DNA of 64,000 nt from contig NZ_BMQT01000001.1 of the NCBI RefSeq assembly GCF_014648255.1, positions 1 to 64,000 of the forward strand. Reading direction: 5' to 3'. The notes beneath the pieces are model-generated. The model made no database searches and had not been told where the DNA came from. It was given only the letters and a program-made list of their open reading frames with translations. The position numbers and the translations under genes were made by a program. How positions within the stretch are numbered: the first letter of the stretch is position 1; every line of letters starts with the position of its first letter. The stretch comes from Nocardioides albus. GTDB taxonomy: Bacteria; Actinomycetota; Actinomycetes; Propionibacteriales; Nocardioidaceae. This document shows, piece by piece, positions 36,835 to 45,952 of the stretch.

Positions 36835-36908
36835 TGCCCCGGGTGGGACTCGAACCCACATCTGGACGAGTTTAAGTCGTCATCCTCTGCCAGTTGGGAC
36901 ACCGGGGC
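36835..36908 (-). tRNA. tRNA with UAA anticodon, lacking a long variable arm (tRNA-Leu-like)
   Basis: A 74-base cloverleaf on the minus strand. The acceptor stem GCCCCGG/CCGGGGC is perfect (36902-36908 with 36836-36842), the D arm is imperfect (TCC/GGA plus GG in the loop), the anticodon stem GACGA/TCGTC holds loop CTTAAAC giving anticodon UAA, and the T arm is GTGGG TTCGAGT CCCAC. The variable loop is only five bases (CAGAT), whereas tRNA-Leu normally has a long arm. The discriminator is A and CCA is not encoded. UAA reads Leu UUA codons, rare in this genome. Comparable short Leu(UAA)-type tRNAs may occur in other actinobacteria; the identity of the charged amino acid is not certain. Confidence 0.75.
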
Positions 36909-36927
36909 GAACAGCCAGACCCTAGCG

Positions 36928-37485
36928 TCATAAGTACGTCTGGCGCTGATGAAGCGCGTGCGCACCGGCGACCCGGTCGATGAAGAGCAGGCCGTCGGTG
37001 TGGTCGATCTCGTGCTGCAGGCAGCGGGCCTCGAAGGCGTCGGTGACGATCTCGACGGTCTCGCCGGTGACCGGGAGCTGGCCGCGTACGGTCAGCCGGG
37101 AGGCCCGCTTCACGTCGCCGGTCAGGTCAGGGACGGACATGCAGCCCTCACGGGCCTTCTCGTTGCGGCTGGCTTCGAGGACCTCCGCGTTGCACAGGAC
37201 GTACGTTCCGTGGTGGGTCTTGGTCTTCACGTGGGTGGAGACGTCGACGCAGAAGACCCGGGCCGAGACCCCGACCTGGTCGGCGGCCAGGCCGACGCAG
37301 CCGGGCGAGACCCGCATGGTGGCGATCAGGTCGGCGGCCAGCTGGATGGTCTCGGGGGCGGTCGGGTCGACGTCCTTGCCGGGCACGGAGAGGACGTGAG
37401 CCGGGGCGCGTACGACCTCGAGGACCTTGCCCTCGACACCTAGCTCCGCCTCGGTCCAGGCCGCCACTCGTTCGTTGAAGCTCAC
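36928..37485 (-). CDS. def: peptide deformylase
   Basis: Fe2+-dependent removal of the N-formyl group from nascent proteins. The 185-residue product has all three motifs: GCVGLAADQVG (motif 1, about residues 61-71), EGCMSVP (motif 2, the Cys metal ligand, Met in place of Leu) and QHEIDHTDGLLF (HExxH, motif 3). It overlaps the ACT-domain gene stop by four bases as ATGA, so the two are coupled. The fairly divergent motif 1 and extended tail are typical of the actinobacterial second-type deformylases. Confidence 0.93.
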   Translation of the reverse strand: MSFNERVAAWTEAELGVEGKVLEVVRAPAHVLSVPGKDVDPTAPETIQLAADLIATMRVSPGCVGLAADQVGVSARVFCVDVSTHVKTKTHHGTYVLCNAEVLEASRNEKAREGCMSVPDLTGDVKRASRLTVRGQLPVTGETVEIVTDAFEARCLQHEIDHTDGLLFIDRVAGAHALHQRQTYL

Positions 37486-38000
37486 AGGTCGTCGGCCTCG
37501 ATCGGCCGCAGGGTGGCGTCGACGCCGAGCTCCTGGGCGACCCGCTTGATCGACGCCTCGAGCACGGAGACATCGGCGTCCGCCGGCAGCTCGAGCTCGG
37601 CGACGACGACATAGAGGTCGCCGGAGAGACGGGTGGTCAGGTCGGTGATGTTGCCGCCGACGGCAGCGATCTCGGCGGTCACCGTGGAGACGATGCCGGG
37701 GCGGTCACCGCCGTGGACGGAGAGCACGAAGAGCCGACCTGCGCCGGCCGGCGCCTGCTCCTCGGGCAGCTCGTAGACCGTGACGGTGAGGGTGCCGTCG
37801 GACGCGATCGGCTCCAGGTCAGCCCGGATGGCATCGGTGGTCGCCTCTCCCGCGCAGAGCAGAGTCATCGCGAAATGACCTCGCAGCCGGGTCATCGTCG
37901 AGTCCTCGAGGTTCAGTCCGAGTCCGGCCAGGCGGGCGGTGGTGTCGGCGATGATCCCCGGGCGGTCGTGTCCCAGGACGGTGATGGCGTGGATGGTCAC
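37482..38000 (-). CDS. ACT-domain protein, GcvR-like
   Basis: A 172-residue protein with two ACT domains in tandem: residues about 1-75 beginning VTIHAITVLGHDRPGIIADTTARLAGLGLNLEDSTM, and about 85-172 with FVLSVHGGDRPGIVSTVTAEIAAVGGNITDLTTR. The DRPG motifs are typical amino acid binding loops. Similarity is to GcvR-like or general ACT proteins; bound ligand unknown. The GTG at 38000 is preferred, with TTG at 38003 adjacent. It is coupled to def through an overlapping stop and start. Confidence 0.83.
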   Translation of the reverse strand: MTIHAITVLGHDRPGIIADTTARLAGLGLNLEDSTMTRLRGHFAMTLLCAGEATTDAIRADLEPIASDGTLTVTVYELPEEQAPAGAGRLFVLSVHGGDRPGIVSTVTAEIAAVGGNITDLTTRLSGDLYVVVAELELPADADVSVLEASIKRVAQELGVDATLRPIEADDL

Positions 38001-38009
38001 CAAACCATT

Positions 38010-38046
38010 GTCACCCGCGGACCGCCGATGGCGGACCGCGGGTGAC
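38010..38046. terminator. hairpin terminator after the repeat-helix protein gene
   Basis: GTCACCCGCGG and CCGCGGGTGAC, 11-bp perfect arms, with an inner CCGCC/GGCGG stem and a three-base loop (one A-A mismatch between stems). It lies 27 bases after the stop at 38073 on the minus strand and 10 bases before the ACT gene start. Confidence 0.6.
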
Positions 38047-38072
38047 TCAGATGGACGTCGACGGCTGAGGGA

Positions 38073-38786
38073 TCAGCCGCGGAACCACTTGTCCTTCTCC
38101 TCCTGGGAGGGGTCGACCGGCTCGGGAGCGAACTCGGGAGCGTCCTCCGAGGTGGGCTTGACCGCGGTGTCGCCGCCGCCCAGGTCGTCGTAGGAGGTCT
38201 GGTCCGAGTCGGAGCCGGTCGCCTGGGTCGGGACCTCGGTGGCGTAGGGGTCGGCGGGCGGGATCGGGTCGGTGAGCGGGTCACCGGTGACCCCGGCCTG
38301 CGGAGCGGACGGCGCCGGCGGTGCGGGCGGGTAGCCGCCGTACTCGCTGGTCGAGGACGAGTCCGGGGCTGCTGGAGCAGCGGCAGCAGCAGGGGACTCG
38401 GCGACGAAGGCGTCGTCGGCGTCGGGCTCGGTGGTCGAGTCCGGGGCGGACGCGGGCGCGGACTTCTGGTCGGAGTCGTGGAGGTGCAGCTTGTCGGAAG
38501 CAACACCAGCAGCGGTCGAGACCTTCTCCTTGGCCTGCTCCGCGTAGGGACCGGCCTTCTCCTTCACCGCCTCGGCATAGGGACTCGCCTTGGCCATGGC
38601 GGCCTCGGCATAGGGAGCAGCCTTCTCCTTGAGGGGCGCCGCCTTCTCTGAGGCGGTCGCGAGGGCCGACTGGACGCGCGGGTCGTGGGTGACCTTGTTC
38701 GCGCCGGCCTTCAGCTGCTCAGACTTGTTCTTGACCAGCACGCCGACACCAGCGGCAGCGATGGCAAGCAGGATGAGCTTTTTCAC
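38073..38786 (-). CDS. membrane-anchored Ala/Glu-rich helical repeat protein, function unknown
   Basis: A 237-residue protein starting at GTG 38786 after a GAAGG ribosome-binding site. It has a short N-terminal hydrophobic helix (VKKLILLAIAAAGVGVLV) with a KNK stop-transfer, then an amphipathic helical region of three imperfect repeats around PYAEAxxxKA (residues about 45-85), and a long Pro/Ala/Ser/Asp-rich disordered tail with acidic patches. The layout resembles apolipoprotein- or YtxH-like coat proteins but no family is recognised. It is transcribed alone, with its own leader (38787-38882) and a terminator. Confidence 0.7.
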   Translation of the reverse strand: MKKLILLAIAAAGVGVLVKNKSEQLKAGANKVTHDPRVQSALATASEKAAPLKEKAAPYAEAAMAKASPYAEAVKEKAGPYAEQAKEKVSTAAGVASDKLHLHDSDQKSAPASAPDSTTEPDADDAFVAESPAAAAAPAAPDSSSTSEYGGYPPAPPAPSAPQAGVTGDPLTDPIPPADPYATEVPTQATGSDSDQTSYDDLGGGDTAVKPTSEDAPEFAPEPVDPSQEEKDKWFRG

Positions 38787-38882
38787 TTCTTGACCTTCCG
38801 AGAGACAGGTTTGGTTCGGTTTGATTGAGTCGGTGAACCCAAACCTAGGCGCCAAACACAAAGATCAAGTCCCCCGACATGC

Positions 38883-39821
38883 CTAGTCTCTAACGGACCA
38901 GGCGATTCCGTCGAGGATGTCCGATTCGGAGACCAGCAGAGACTCGACCTGCGAGCGTCTGAGGATCCGGTCGAGGATCAGCCCGCCGGCCGCGATGACG
39001 TCGGCGCGACCCGGGTGCATCCAGGGCAGCGCGAGCCTCTCCTCGACGGTCAGCGCGAGCAGCCGCTCGACGATCCCGTAGACCTCGTCGTGAGCGAACT
39101 CGGCGTGGTCGGTGGCAGTGCGGTCGTACGCCGTCAGCTCGAGCAGCCCCATGGTCAGCTGGACGGCGGTGCCGCCGACCACGACCACGGAGCCGGCGGC
39201 CGCCGGGTCGACGGGGCAGCCATCGAGGTGGCCGTCGATGTCGCGTACGCAGGCATCGATCTCCTCCCTCGTCGGCGGGTCCGAGCGCAGATGGCGCTCG
39301 TGGAGGCGCACGGAGCCGATGTCCATCGAGTGGCTGCTGGTCGGCGTGGGGCCCTCGCCCAGGATCAGCTCGGTCGAGCCGCCGCCGATGTCGATCACCA
39401 GCAGCGGTGGCGGCGGGGTGCCCTGGAGGTTGCGGACGGCGCCGCCGAACGAGAGCGCCGCCTCCTCCGCCCCGGTGACGACCTCAGGCGTGACTCCCAG
39501 ACGAGCGCGTACGCCGTCGGTGAAGGTCGCCGCGTTGGCGGCGTCCCGGGTGGCCGAGGTGGCGACGAAGCGCACCCTCTCGACCTCGTGGTCGCGGATC
39601 AGCGCGGCGTACTCGTCGATGGCTCCGAAGGCTCGTGCCAGTGCCTCCTCGGCGAGCACACCGGTGCGGTCGACGCCCTGGCCGAGTCGGACCATGCGGG
39701 CCTCGCGTACGTCCTCGGTCAGGCCGTCGGCCGTGACGGTGGCGATCAGGAGCTTGATCGTGTTGGTGCCGCAGTCGATGGCAGCGACCTTGGTCTCGAC
39801 AGGCTCGACCCGTCGGGTCAC
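38883..39821 (-). CDS. Ppx/GppA-family exopolyphosphatase
   Basis: A 312-residue enzyme of the ASKHA superfamily hydrolysing polyphosphate or pppGpp. It has the N-terminal AAIDCGTNTIKLLIA phosphate-binding motif, FVATSATRDAANA, and LLVIDIGGGSTELILG at about residues 134-149. It begins with GTG 39821 (VTRRVEPVETKV), overlapping the DUF501 stop as GTGA. The gene order eno-ftsB-DUF501-ppx matches mycobacteria (Rv1023-Rv1026). It is of the short, two-domain type lacking the C-terminal HD-like extension of E. coli Ppx. Confidence 0.92.
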   Translation of the reverse strand: MTRRVEPVETKVAAIDCGTNTIKLLIATVTADGLTEDVREARMVRLGQGVDRTGVLAEEALARAFGAIDEYAALIRDHEVERVRFVATSATRDAANAATFTDGVRARLGVTPEVVTGAEEAALSFGGAVRNLQGTPPPPLLVIDIGGGSTELILGEGPTPTSSHSMDIGSVRLHERHLRSDPPTREEIDACVRDIDGHLDGCPVDPAAAGSVVVVGGTAVQLTMGLLELTAYDRTATDHAEFAHDEVYGIVERLLALTVEERLALPWMHPGRADVIAAGGLILDRILRRSQVESLLVSESDILDGIAWSVRD

Positions 39822-40327
39822 TGCTCCTCGTCCTCGAGCTCCAGATCCACGCACGGGCCAGCCTTCCACCACTCGCCGAGCCGCTCGAGCACCTCGTCGC
39901 CGAGCGGGTTCACGCCCGGCCCCTGGGCCAGCGCCTGGCCGGCGAGGACGTGCAGACACTTGACCCGGTTCGGCATCCCACCTGCGGAGATGCCGTGGAT
40001 CTCGGGCGGGTCGCCGAGCTCGTAGCGAGCCTCGAGGTAGGCCTCGTGGGCCTTGGCGTAGGCGGCGGCGAGCTCCTCGTCCTCGGCGAGCCGCGCCTCC
40101 ATGTCCTTCATCACGTGGGTGCCCTCGAGGGTGCCGATCTTCGAGGCGGCTCGCGGGCAGGTGAGATAGAAGGTCGTGGGGAACGGGGTGCCGTTGGGCA
40201 GCCGCGGCTCGGTGGTCACCACATCGGGCAACGAGCACGGGCAGCGGTGCCCGACCTCGTGGATCCCCCGTGGCTCGCGTCCCAGCTGTGCCGCGATCGC
40301 GGACACGTCCTTGGGATCGATGGCCAT
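39818..40327 (-). CDS. DUF501 protein
   Basis: A 169-residue protein starting at ATG 40327 (MAIDPKDVSAIA). It carries the DUF501 features RCPCSLPDVVTTEPRLPNGTPFPTTFYLTCP and GMPNRVKCLHVLAGQALAQGPGVNPLGDEVL, with a CPC motif and other conserved cysteines that may bind a metal or cluster. Function unknown. Four bases separate it from the FtsB stop and it overlaps ppx, so it belongs to the ftsB-DUF501-ppx operon. Confidence 0.92.
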   Translation of the reverse strand: MAIDPKDVSAIAAQLGREPRGIHEVGHRCPCSLPDVVTTEPRLPNGTPFPTTFYLTCPRAASKIGTLEGTHVMKDMEARLAEDEELAAAYAKAHEAYLEARYELGDPPEIHGISAGGMPNRVKCLHVLAGQALAQGPGVNPLGDEVLERLGEWWKAGPCVDLELEDEEQ

Positions 40328-40331
40328 GTCG

Positions 40332-40952
40332 TCAGTCTTTCTTCTGCTGTGCTTCTCGACCGGGCGGGTCGATCTCCGACTCCGGCCCGTCTCCTGTCTG
40401 CTCCGGCGGGTCACCGGCCAGCAGCACGGAACCCCACGCATCGTCCCACCAGGCCTTCGGCTTCTCCGCACTGCCCACCGAATCGGGGTCGGTGAGCTCC
40501 GGTTCGGTCTGGATCCGCTCGCCGTTCTCGTCGAGGGCGACGTACGCGGTCTCTCCCGGCATCACGTACCCGAACCGTTCCCGGGCCTGCTGCTGGACGA
40601 AGGCGGGGTCCTCCCAGCGACGGGTCTGCTCCTCGAGCCGCTTGATGTGCTCTTTGCGCTCGGCGATCTCGGTCTGGAGGGCGTTGATGTCGTTGCGCTG
40701 CTGGATGTAGGCCCGCAGCGAGGAGGCATAGGAGATCACCAGCACCGAGGCGACCAGCATGATCATCATCGCCCGGCCGGTGAGCCTGGGCCGGCGCAAC
40801 CGCTTGCGCAGCGTCTCGAGACCGCCGCTCGATGCCGGCCGGGCCACCCTCGGGGCACCCGGCCGCCGTCCCGGGCCCTGCGGGGCCCGGGGACCGCGTA
40901 CGCGCTTGCTCTGACTCTGCTGCCCCGGTCCCTTCGTTGCCACGTCGCTCAT
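40332..40952 (-). CDS. FtsB/DivIC-family cell division protein
   Basis: A 206-residue bitopic membrane protein starting at ATG 40952 (MSDVATK). A basic, Pro/Gly-rich cytoplasmic region (1-80) precedes one transmembrane helix (AMMIMLVASVLVISYASS, about 82-99), a coiled coil with SLRAYIQQRNDINALQTEIAERKEHIKRLEEQT, and RRWEDPAFVQQQARERFGYVMPGETAYV, the FtsB signature. The acidic tail is extended. Part of the divisome with FtsL and FtsQ. The upstream eno gene is separated by a plus-strand lipoprotein gene, so ftsB probably has its own promoter between 40953 and 41166. Confidence 0.9.
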   Translation of the reverse strand: MSDVATKGPGQQSQSKRVRGPRAPQGPGRRPGAPRVARPASSGGLETLRKRLRRPRLTGRAMMIMLVASVLVISYASSLRAYIQQRNDINALQTEIAERKEHIKRLEEQTRRWEDPAFVQQQARERFGYVMPGETAYVALDENGERIQTEPELTDPDSVGSAEKPKAWWDDAWGSVLLAGDPPEQTGDGPESEIDPPGREAQQKKD

Positions 40953-41166
40953 CCTCCCATCCGAGACCAGCGAGTCGGCGCATCTGTCCCGCCGAGCCGC
41001 GCCGAGTCTGGCCCAGATCGCGCCGCAATACGGTAAAACGTGACGAACAGCCTCCGCGAGGCACCGGCAGGTGTGGCCCACGGCCGCGCCGTTCACGCGT
41101 GCCCCTGCTTCTCGGGGATTTGGGAACGGTTACGAAAATCGAGCGAATTGTGCGAGGGGATCCATC

Positions 41167-41505
41167 ATGAAGACCAACACCCGACGACTGGCACGTGTCA
41201 TCGTCGTCCCGGCCGTGTGCGCGCTCGCGCTGAGCGCGTGCGGCGGCGCGGAACGACCGACGGCGGACGAGCTGTCCGAGTCGCTGAAGGGCGGGAAGGC
41301 CGCCGAGGTGCTCAAGCTCCCGAGCAGCGTCCCGGAGCCTGCCGTGGACTGCATCGCCGAGACTCTCGTCGACTCCGACATCTCCGACGAGGCCCTCGCG
41401 AACCTCATGGAGGGCAAGGACAACACCCGCGAGGAGAAGGACGAGGACGTCATCGAGGGCCTCTCCGACGACATCCAGAAGTGCGTCACCGACGCCATCA
41501 AGTAG
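41167..41505 (+). CDS. small lipoprotein, two-cysteine family (paralogue 2)
   Basis: A 112-residue protein with a basic N-terminus, hydrophobic VIVVPAVCALALSAC and lipobox cysteine C25 followed by Gly-Gly. The mature part has C62 in DCIAETLVDSDISDEALANL and C106 in QKCVTDAIK, mirroring the lipoprotein at 32770. It lies in the opposite direction between eno and ftsB, interrupting a block that is contiguous in mycobacteria. A strong Rho-independent terminator follows. GGGAAC at about 41121 could be an ECF-type -35 element, but this is speculative. Confidence 0.78.
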   Translation: MKTNTRRLARVIVVPAVCALALSACGGAERPTADELSESLKGGKAAEVLKLPSSVPEPAVDCIAETLVDSDISDEALANLMEGKDNTREEKDEDVIEGLSDDIQKCVTDAIK

Positions 41506-41515
41506 AACCGCACGA

Positions 41516-41560
41516 ACGAGCTGCGGCCCGGTCCGAGGACCGAGCCGCAGCTCGTGTTTT
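41516..41560 (+). terminator. Rho-independent terminator after the lipoprotein gene
   Basis: ACGAGCTGCGGC (41516-41527) pairs with GCCGCAGCTCGT (41544-41555), 12 perfect base pairs, with an inner GGTCC/GGACC stem and a GTTTT tract just after. It begins 10 bases after the lipoprotein stop at 41505 and lies before the convergent eno stop. Confidence 0.85.
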
Positions 41561-41585
41561 CAGTGCCTGTCGAGGCCGGCCTGTC

Positions 41586-42878
<1,293 letters not shown>

Positions 42879-43097
42879 TCAGGACTGGATTAATAAGCGG
42901 GGAGGTGTCGTCCGTCAGCCTATTACCCGGCCGGATGGGCCTGGCGATTGGAACGTTAACCGGTCGGTAGACCCCTTCCAGCCCCTGCCCACCTGGTGTT
43001 CATGCCGAGGTCGGCACGTCGTCATCGTCCCGATGCCTCCGGGTGCGGTGCCGCCCGGATCGTTCCTCCGGCAACATTTCCCCGAGAGGAACCTCAC

Positions 43098-45443
43098 ATG
43101 CGTCTCCACAAGAACCGTCTCGCACTCGCCGGAGTCGGCGTCCTGGCCATCGGGGGCCTGGGCGTCTCGCTGATGACCGTGCTCGGTGGCACCGCCACCG
43201 CCGATCCGGGCCGGCACCGCGAGTTCAGCCGGCTCGCGACCTATCCGGTCTTCCAGAACGTACCCGCCGGGGCCGACCCGGCCGACGCGACCGTCGCCGA
43301 GATCTCGGCCGTCTCCGAGGACGGCAGGACGCTGGCCTACACCGACGCGGCCGGCGGCCGGATCGGCTTCCTGGACATCACCGACCCCTCCTCGCCGAAG
43401 GGCATCGGCAGCCACGACGTGGCCGGAGCGAAGGGCGGCTCGCCGACGTCGGTCTCGATCGTGGGCGACTACGCCCTCGTCGTCGTCGACGAGTCGACCT
43501 ACCCCGGCCTCGAGGACACCGAGTGGGAGGACGAGGAGCCTGCCGTCGGCACCCGTGCGGGGCGGATCGACGTGATCTCGCTGGCCACCCCGCACGAGGA
43601 GGTGGCCTCGTACGATCTGGGCGGTCAGCCCGACTCGATCGCGGTCAGCCCCGACGGGACGTACGCCGCGATCGCGATGGAGAACCAGCGCAACGAGGCC
43701 GCCACCCCTGCCGGCGGCGAGGAGGGTGACCTGCCCCAGGCACCGGCCGGATCGGTCAAGATCGTCGGCCTCGACGGCCGGCCGGCCGAGTGGCGGATCA
43801 CCGACGTGGCGCTGCCCGCCTCGCTGCTGAAGGGGCTGGACACACCGGAGGACGCCGAGCCGGAGTACGTCGACATCAACGCCGACAACCAGCTCGCGCT
43901 CACGTTGCAGGAGAACAACGGCGTCGCGATCATCGACCTACCGTCCGCGACCGTCGAGACGGCGTGGAGCGCCGGGAACGCAGTCGTCTCCGGGGTGGAC
44001 GGGAGCAAGGACGGGCGGTTCAACCCGGTCGACACCATCGACGCGCCCCGCGAGCCCGACTCGATCCAGTGGGTCGGATCCGGCCTCGTCGCGACGGCGA
44101 ACGAAGGTGACTGGAAGGGCGGCACCCGCGGCTGGACCGTCTTCCGCGCCGCGACCGGAGAGGTGGTCTGGGACGCCGGGTCCACCTTCGAGGACCTCGC
44201 CACGAAGTACGGCCTGCACAACAACGACCGCGCCGCCAAGAAGGGCGCGGAGCCCGAGGGGCTGGCCTTCGAGACCTTCGGTGGCGTCCCGTACGCCTTC
44301 GTCGGCTCCGAGCGCAGCAACTTCGTGGCCGTCTACGACATGCGTACGCCGTCGGCTCCGAGGTTCACGCAGGTGCTGCCGGCGACCAACGGGCCCGAGG
44401 GGCTGCTGCCGATCCCGTCGCGCAACCTGCTGGCCATCTCTTCCGAGGAGGACTCGGCCGAGGACCTGGTCCGGGCGTCGGTCTCGCTCTACGGGTTCGG
44501 CCGGAAGTCGTCGTCCTCCCCGACCGTGGAGTCGGCCTCCCGGCACGGCAAGCCGATCGGCTGGGGTGCGCTCGGTGCGCTCTCGAAGGTGCCCGGCGAG
44601 CCCGGCAAGCTCTACGCCGCGAGCGACGCGGCCTACGCCACCGGCCGGATCTACACCCTCTCGGTGAACCGCTCCCCCGCCGTGATCCGCGACGTCCTCG
44701 AGGTCACCGACGCCTCGGGCGAGGTGGCCGAGGGGCTCGACATCGAGGGCCTTGCCGCCCGCCGTGGCGGTGGCTTCTGGGTGGCGAACGAGGGTGCGGC
44801 CGGCGCCGGGAACGCCCTGCTCCGTCTCGACGGCACCGGCCGGATCGCGAAGACGGTGCCGCTGCCCGCGGAGGTCGCCGAGAAGGTCGGCAAGTGGGGT
44901 CTCGAGGGCGTCACGGTGACCGGGAAGCGTCGCTCGGAGAAGGTGTACGTCGCGCTCCAGCGCCCGCTGTGGGCCGACTCGACCGCGAAGAAGCCCGGCG
45001 TCGACGGCGCGGGCACGGCTCGGATCGGTCGCTACACCCCGGCAACGGGCGAGTGGGAGTGGTTCGGCTACGGCCTGGAGTCGACCTCGGTGGCCGGTGA
45101 CTGGCTCGGGCTGTCCGAGATCACCGCCATCGACGAGGACACCCTCGCCGTCATCGAGCGCGACAAGCAGAACGGCACCACCGCCGCGATCAAGCGGGTC
45201 TACACGGTCGACGTGCCCCGCCACGGCGTCAGCGGGCTCAGCCCCGTGACCCCGCTGCGCAAGCGCCTGGCGTACGACCTGCTGCCTGCGCTGCAGGCCA
45301 CCAACGGATGGACGCAGGAGAAGCTCGAGGGCTTCACCATCGGCGCCGATGGTCACGCGTACGCGGTCACCGACAACGACGGGCTCGAGGACGCCACCGG
45401 AGAGACGGTCTTCCTCGACCTCGGTCGGGCATCCAAGCGCTGA
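43098..45443 (+). CDS. secreted esterase-like/phytase-like beta-propeller protein
   Basis: A 781-residue exported protein. A signal peptide (about 1-35, MRLHKNRLALAGVGVLAIGG to TATA) precedes a seven-bladed propeller-like N-terminal half with LVIVD-type repeats (RIGFLDITDPSSPKGIGSH, AVYDMRTPSAPRF). The C-terminal half (about 480-781) resembles the esterase-like activity of phytase family: GLDIEGLAARRGGGFWVANEG, EGVTVTGKRRSEKVYVALQRP and a closing EGFTIGADGHAYAVTDNDG. It probably binds calcium and cleaves a phosphate ester; the substrate is unknown. The start at 43098 follows GAGAGGAACC; the longer frame to 42996 is out of family. A terminator follows. Confidence 0.83.
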   Translation: MRLHKNRLALAGVGVLAIGGLGVSLMTVLGGTATADPGRHREFSRLATYPVFQNVPAGADPADATVAEISAVSEDGRTLAYTDAAGGRIGFLDITDPSSPKGIGSHDVAGAKGGSPTSVSIVGDYALVVVDESTYPGLEDTEWEDEEPAVGTRAGRIDVISLATPHEEVASYDLGGQPDSIAVSPDGTYAAIAMENQRNEAATPAGGEEGDLPQAPAGSVKIVGLDGRPAEWRITDVALPASLLKGLDTPEDAEPEYVDINADNQLALTLQENNGVAIIDLPSATVETAWSAGNAVVSGVDGSKDGRFNPVDTIDAPREPDSIQWVGSGLVATANEGDWKGGTRGWTVFRAATGEVVWDAGSTFEDLATKYGLHNNDRAAKKGAEPEGLAFETFGGVPYAFVGSERSNFVAVYDMRTPSAPRFTQVLPATNGPEGLLPIPSRNLLAISSEEDSAEDLVRASVSLYGFGRKSSSSPTVESASRHGKPIGWGALGALSKVPGEPGKLYAASDAAYATGRIYTLSVNRSPAVIRDVLEVTDASGEVAEGLDIEGLAARRGGGFWVANEGAAGAGNALLRLDGTGRIAKTVPLPAEVAEKVGKWGLEGVTVTGKRRSEKVYVALQRPLWADSTAKKPGVDGAGTARIGRYTPATGEWEWFGYGLESTSVAGDWLGLSEITAIDEDTLAVIERDKQNGTTAAIKRVYTVDVPRHGVSGLSPVTPLRKRLAYDLLPALQATNGWTQEKLEGFTIGADGHAYAVTDNDGLEDATGETVFLDLGRASKR

Positions 45444-45458
45444 GGATCACCATCACGG

Positions 45459-45487
45459 CGGCCCGTCACCGTTTCGGTGGCGGGCCG
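45459..45487. terminator. hairpin terminator after the phytase-like gene
   Basis: CGGCCCG-T-CACCG pairs with CGGTG-G-CGGGCCG around a TTT loop, a 13-bp stem with one T-G wobble. It lies 15 bases after the phytase-like stop at 45443 and before the convergent HxlR stop at 45506, so it probably serves both. Confidence 0.65.
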
Positions 45488-45505
45488 ATGTGTGTCCTGG
45501 GCCGG

Positions 45506-45859
45506 TCAGTCCTCGGAGCAGCTGCCGGCCGGGAGGTGCGTGCCGGCCCACTCGGTGAGCGCGCCGAGCGTCGGAGCGAGCGCAGCACCGGACCCGGTGA
45601 GCGCGTAGCGGACGGCTACCGGCGGTCCCGGGTCGACCTCGCGGGCGAGCAGTCCCAGGCCGGCCAGCTCGCTGAGCCGCTCGGAGAGCATCGAGTCGCT
45701 GATGCCGGCGACGGCTCGCTTGAGCTCCGCGAACCCGAGCGGGCCCTGGGTCAGGCTGCCGAGGATCACGCCGTTCCAGCGCTTGCCGAGGAAGTCGAAG
45801 GCCCTCACCAGCGCGGCATTGCACACCTGGGGATCGTGTGCGGGCTTCGTCGCGGGCAT
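45506..45859 (-). CDS. HxlR-family transcriptional regulator
   Basis: A 117-residue winged-helix regulator starting at ATG 45859 (MPATKPAHDP). It has the family pattern: Cys in PQVCNAALVRAFDFLGKRWNGVILGSLTQGP, then AELKRAVAGISDSMLSERLSELAGLGLLAREVDPGPPVAVRYALTGSGAAL. HxlR proteins sense redox or electrophiles, often through that N-terminal Cys. It is divergent from the nitroreductase gene, the classic HxlR target, and a palindrome lies between them. The frame is open further upstream to 46588, but that is antisense to the nitroreductase. Confidence 0.92.
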   Translation of the reverse strand: MPATKPAHDPQVCNAALVRAFDFLGKRWNGVILGSLTQGPLGFAELKRAVAGISDSMLSERLSELAGLGLLAREVDPGPPVAVRYALTGSGAALAPTLGALTEWAGTHLPAGSCSED

Positions 45860-45895
45860 GGGTCCCAGCGTACAGGACTTGCCTGAAACCCGAGG

Positions 45896-45914
45896 TACTA
45901 CTATTTTCGTAGTA
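45896..45914. promoter_or_regulatory. candidate HxlR operator
   Basis: TACTAC and GTAGTA, perfect 6-bp arms around TATTTTC, in the 93-base gap between divergent hxlR and nitroreductase genes. A second TAGTAACC lies about 19 bases further on. GTACT/AGTAC-type sites are typical HxlR operators. Confidence 0.6.
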
Positions 45915-45952
45915 ACCGGAATATCCCTAGTAACCACGGAGTTCAGAGCGAC

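Noticed and set aside
36835..36908. tRNA pseudogene
   Set aside because: The acceptor and T stems are perfect and the anticodon stem is fully paired, so decay is unlikely, although the missing variable arm remains odd.
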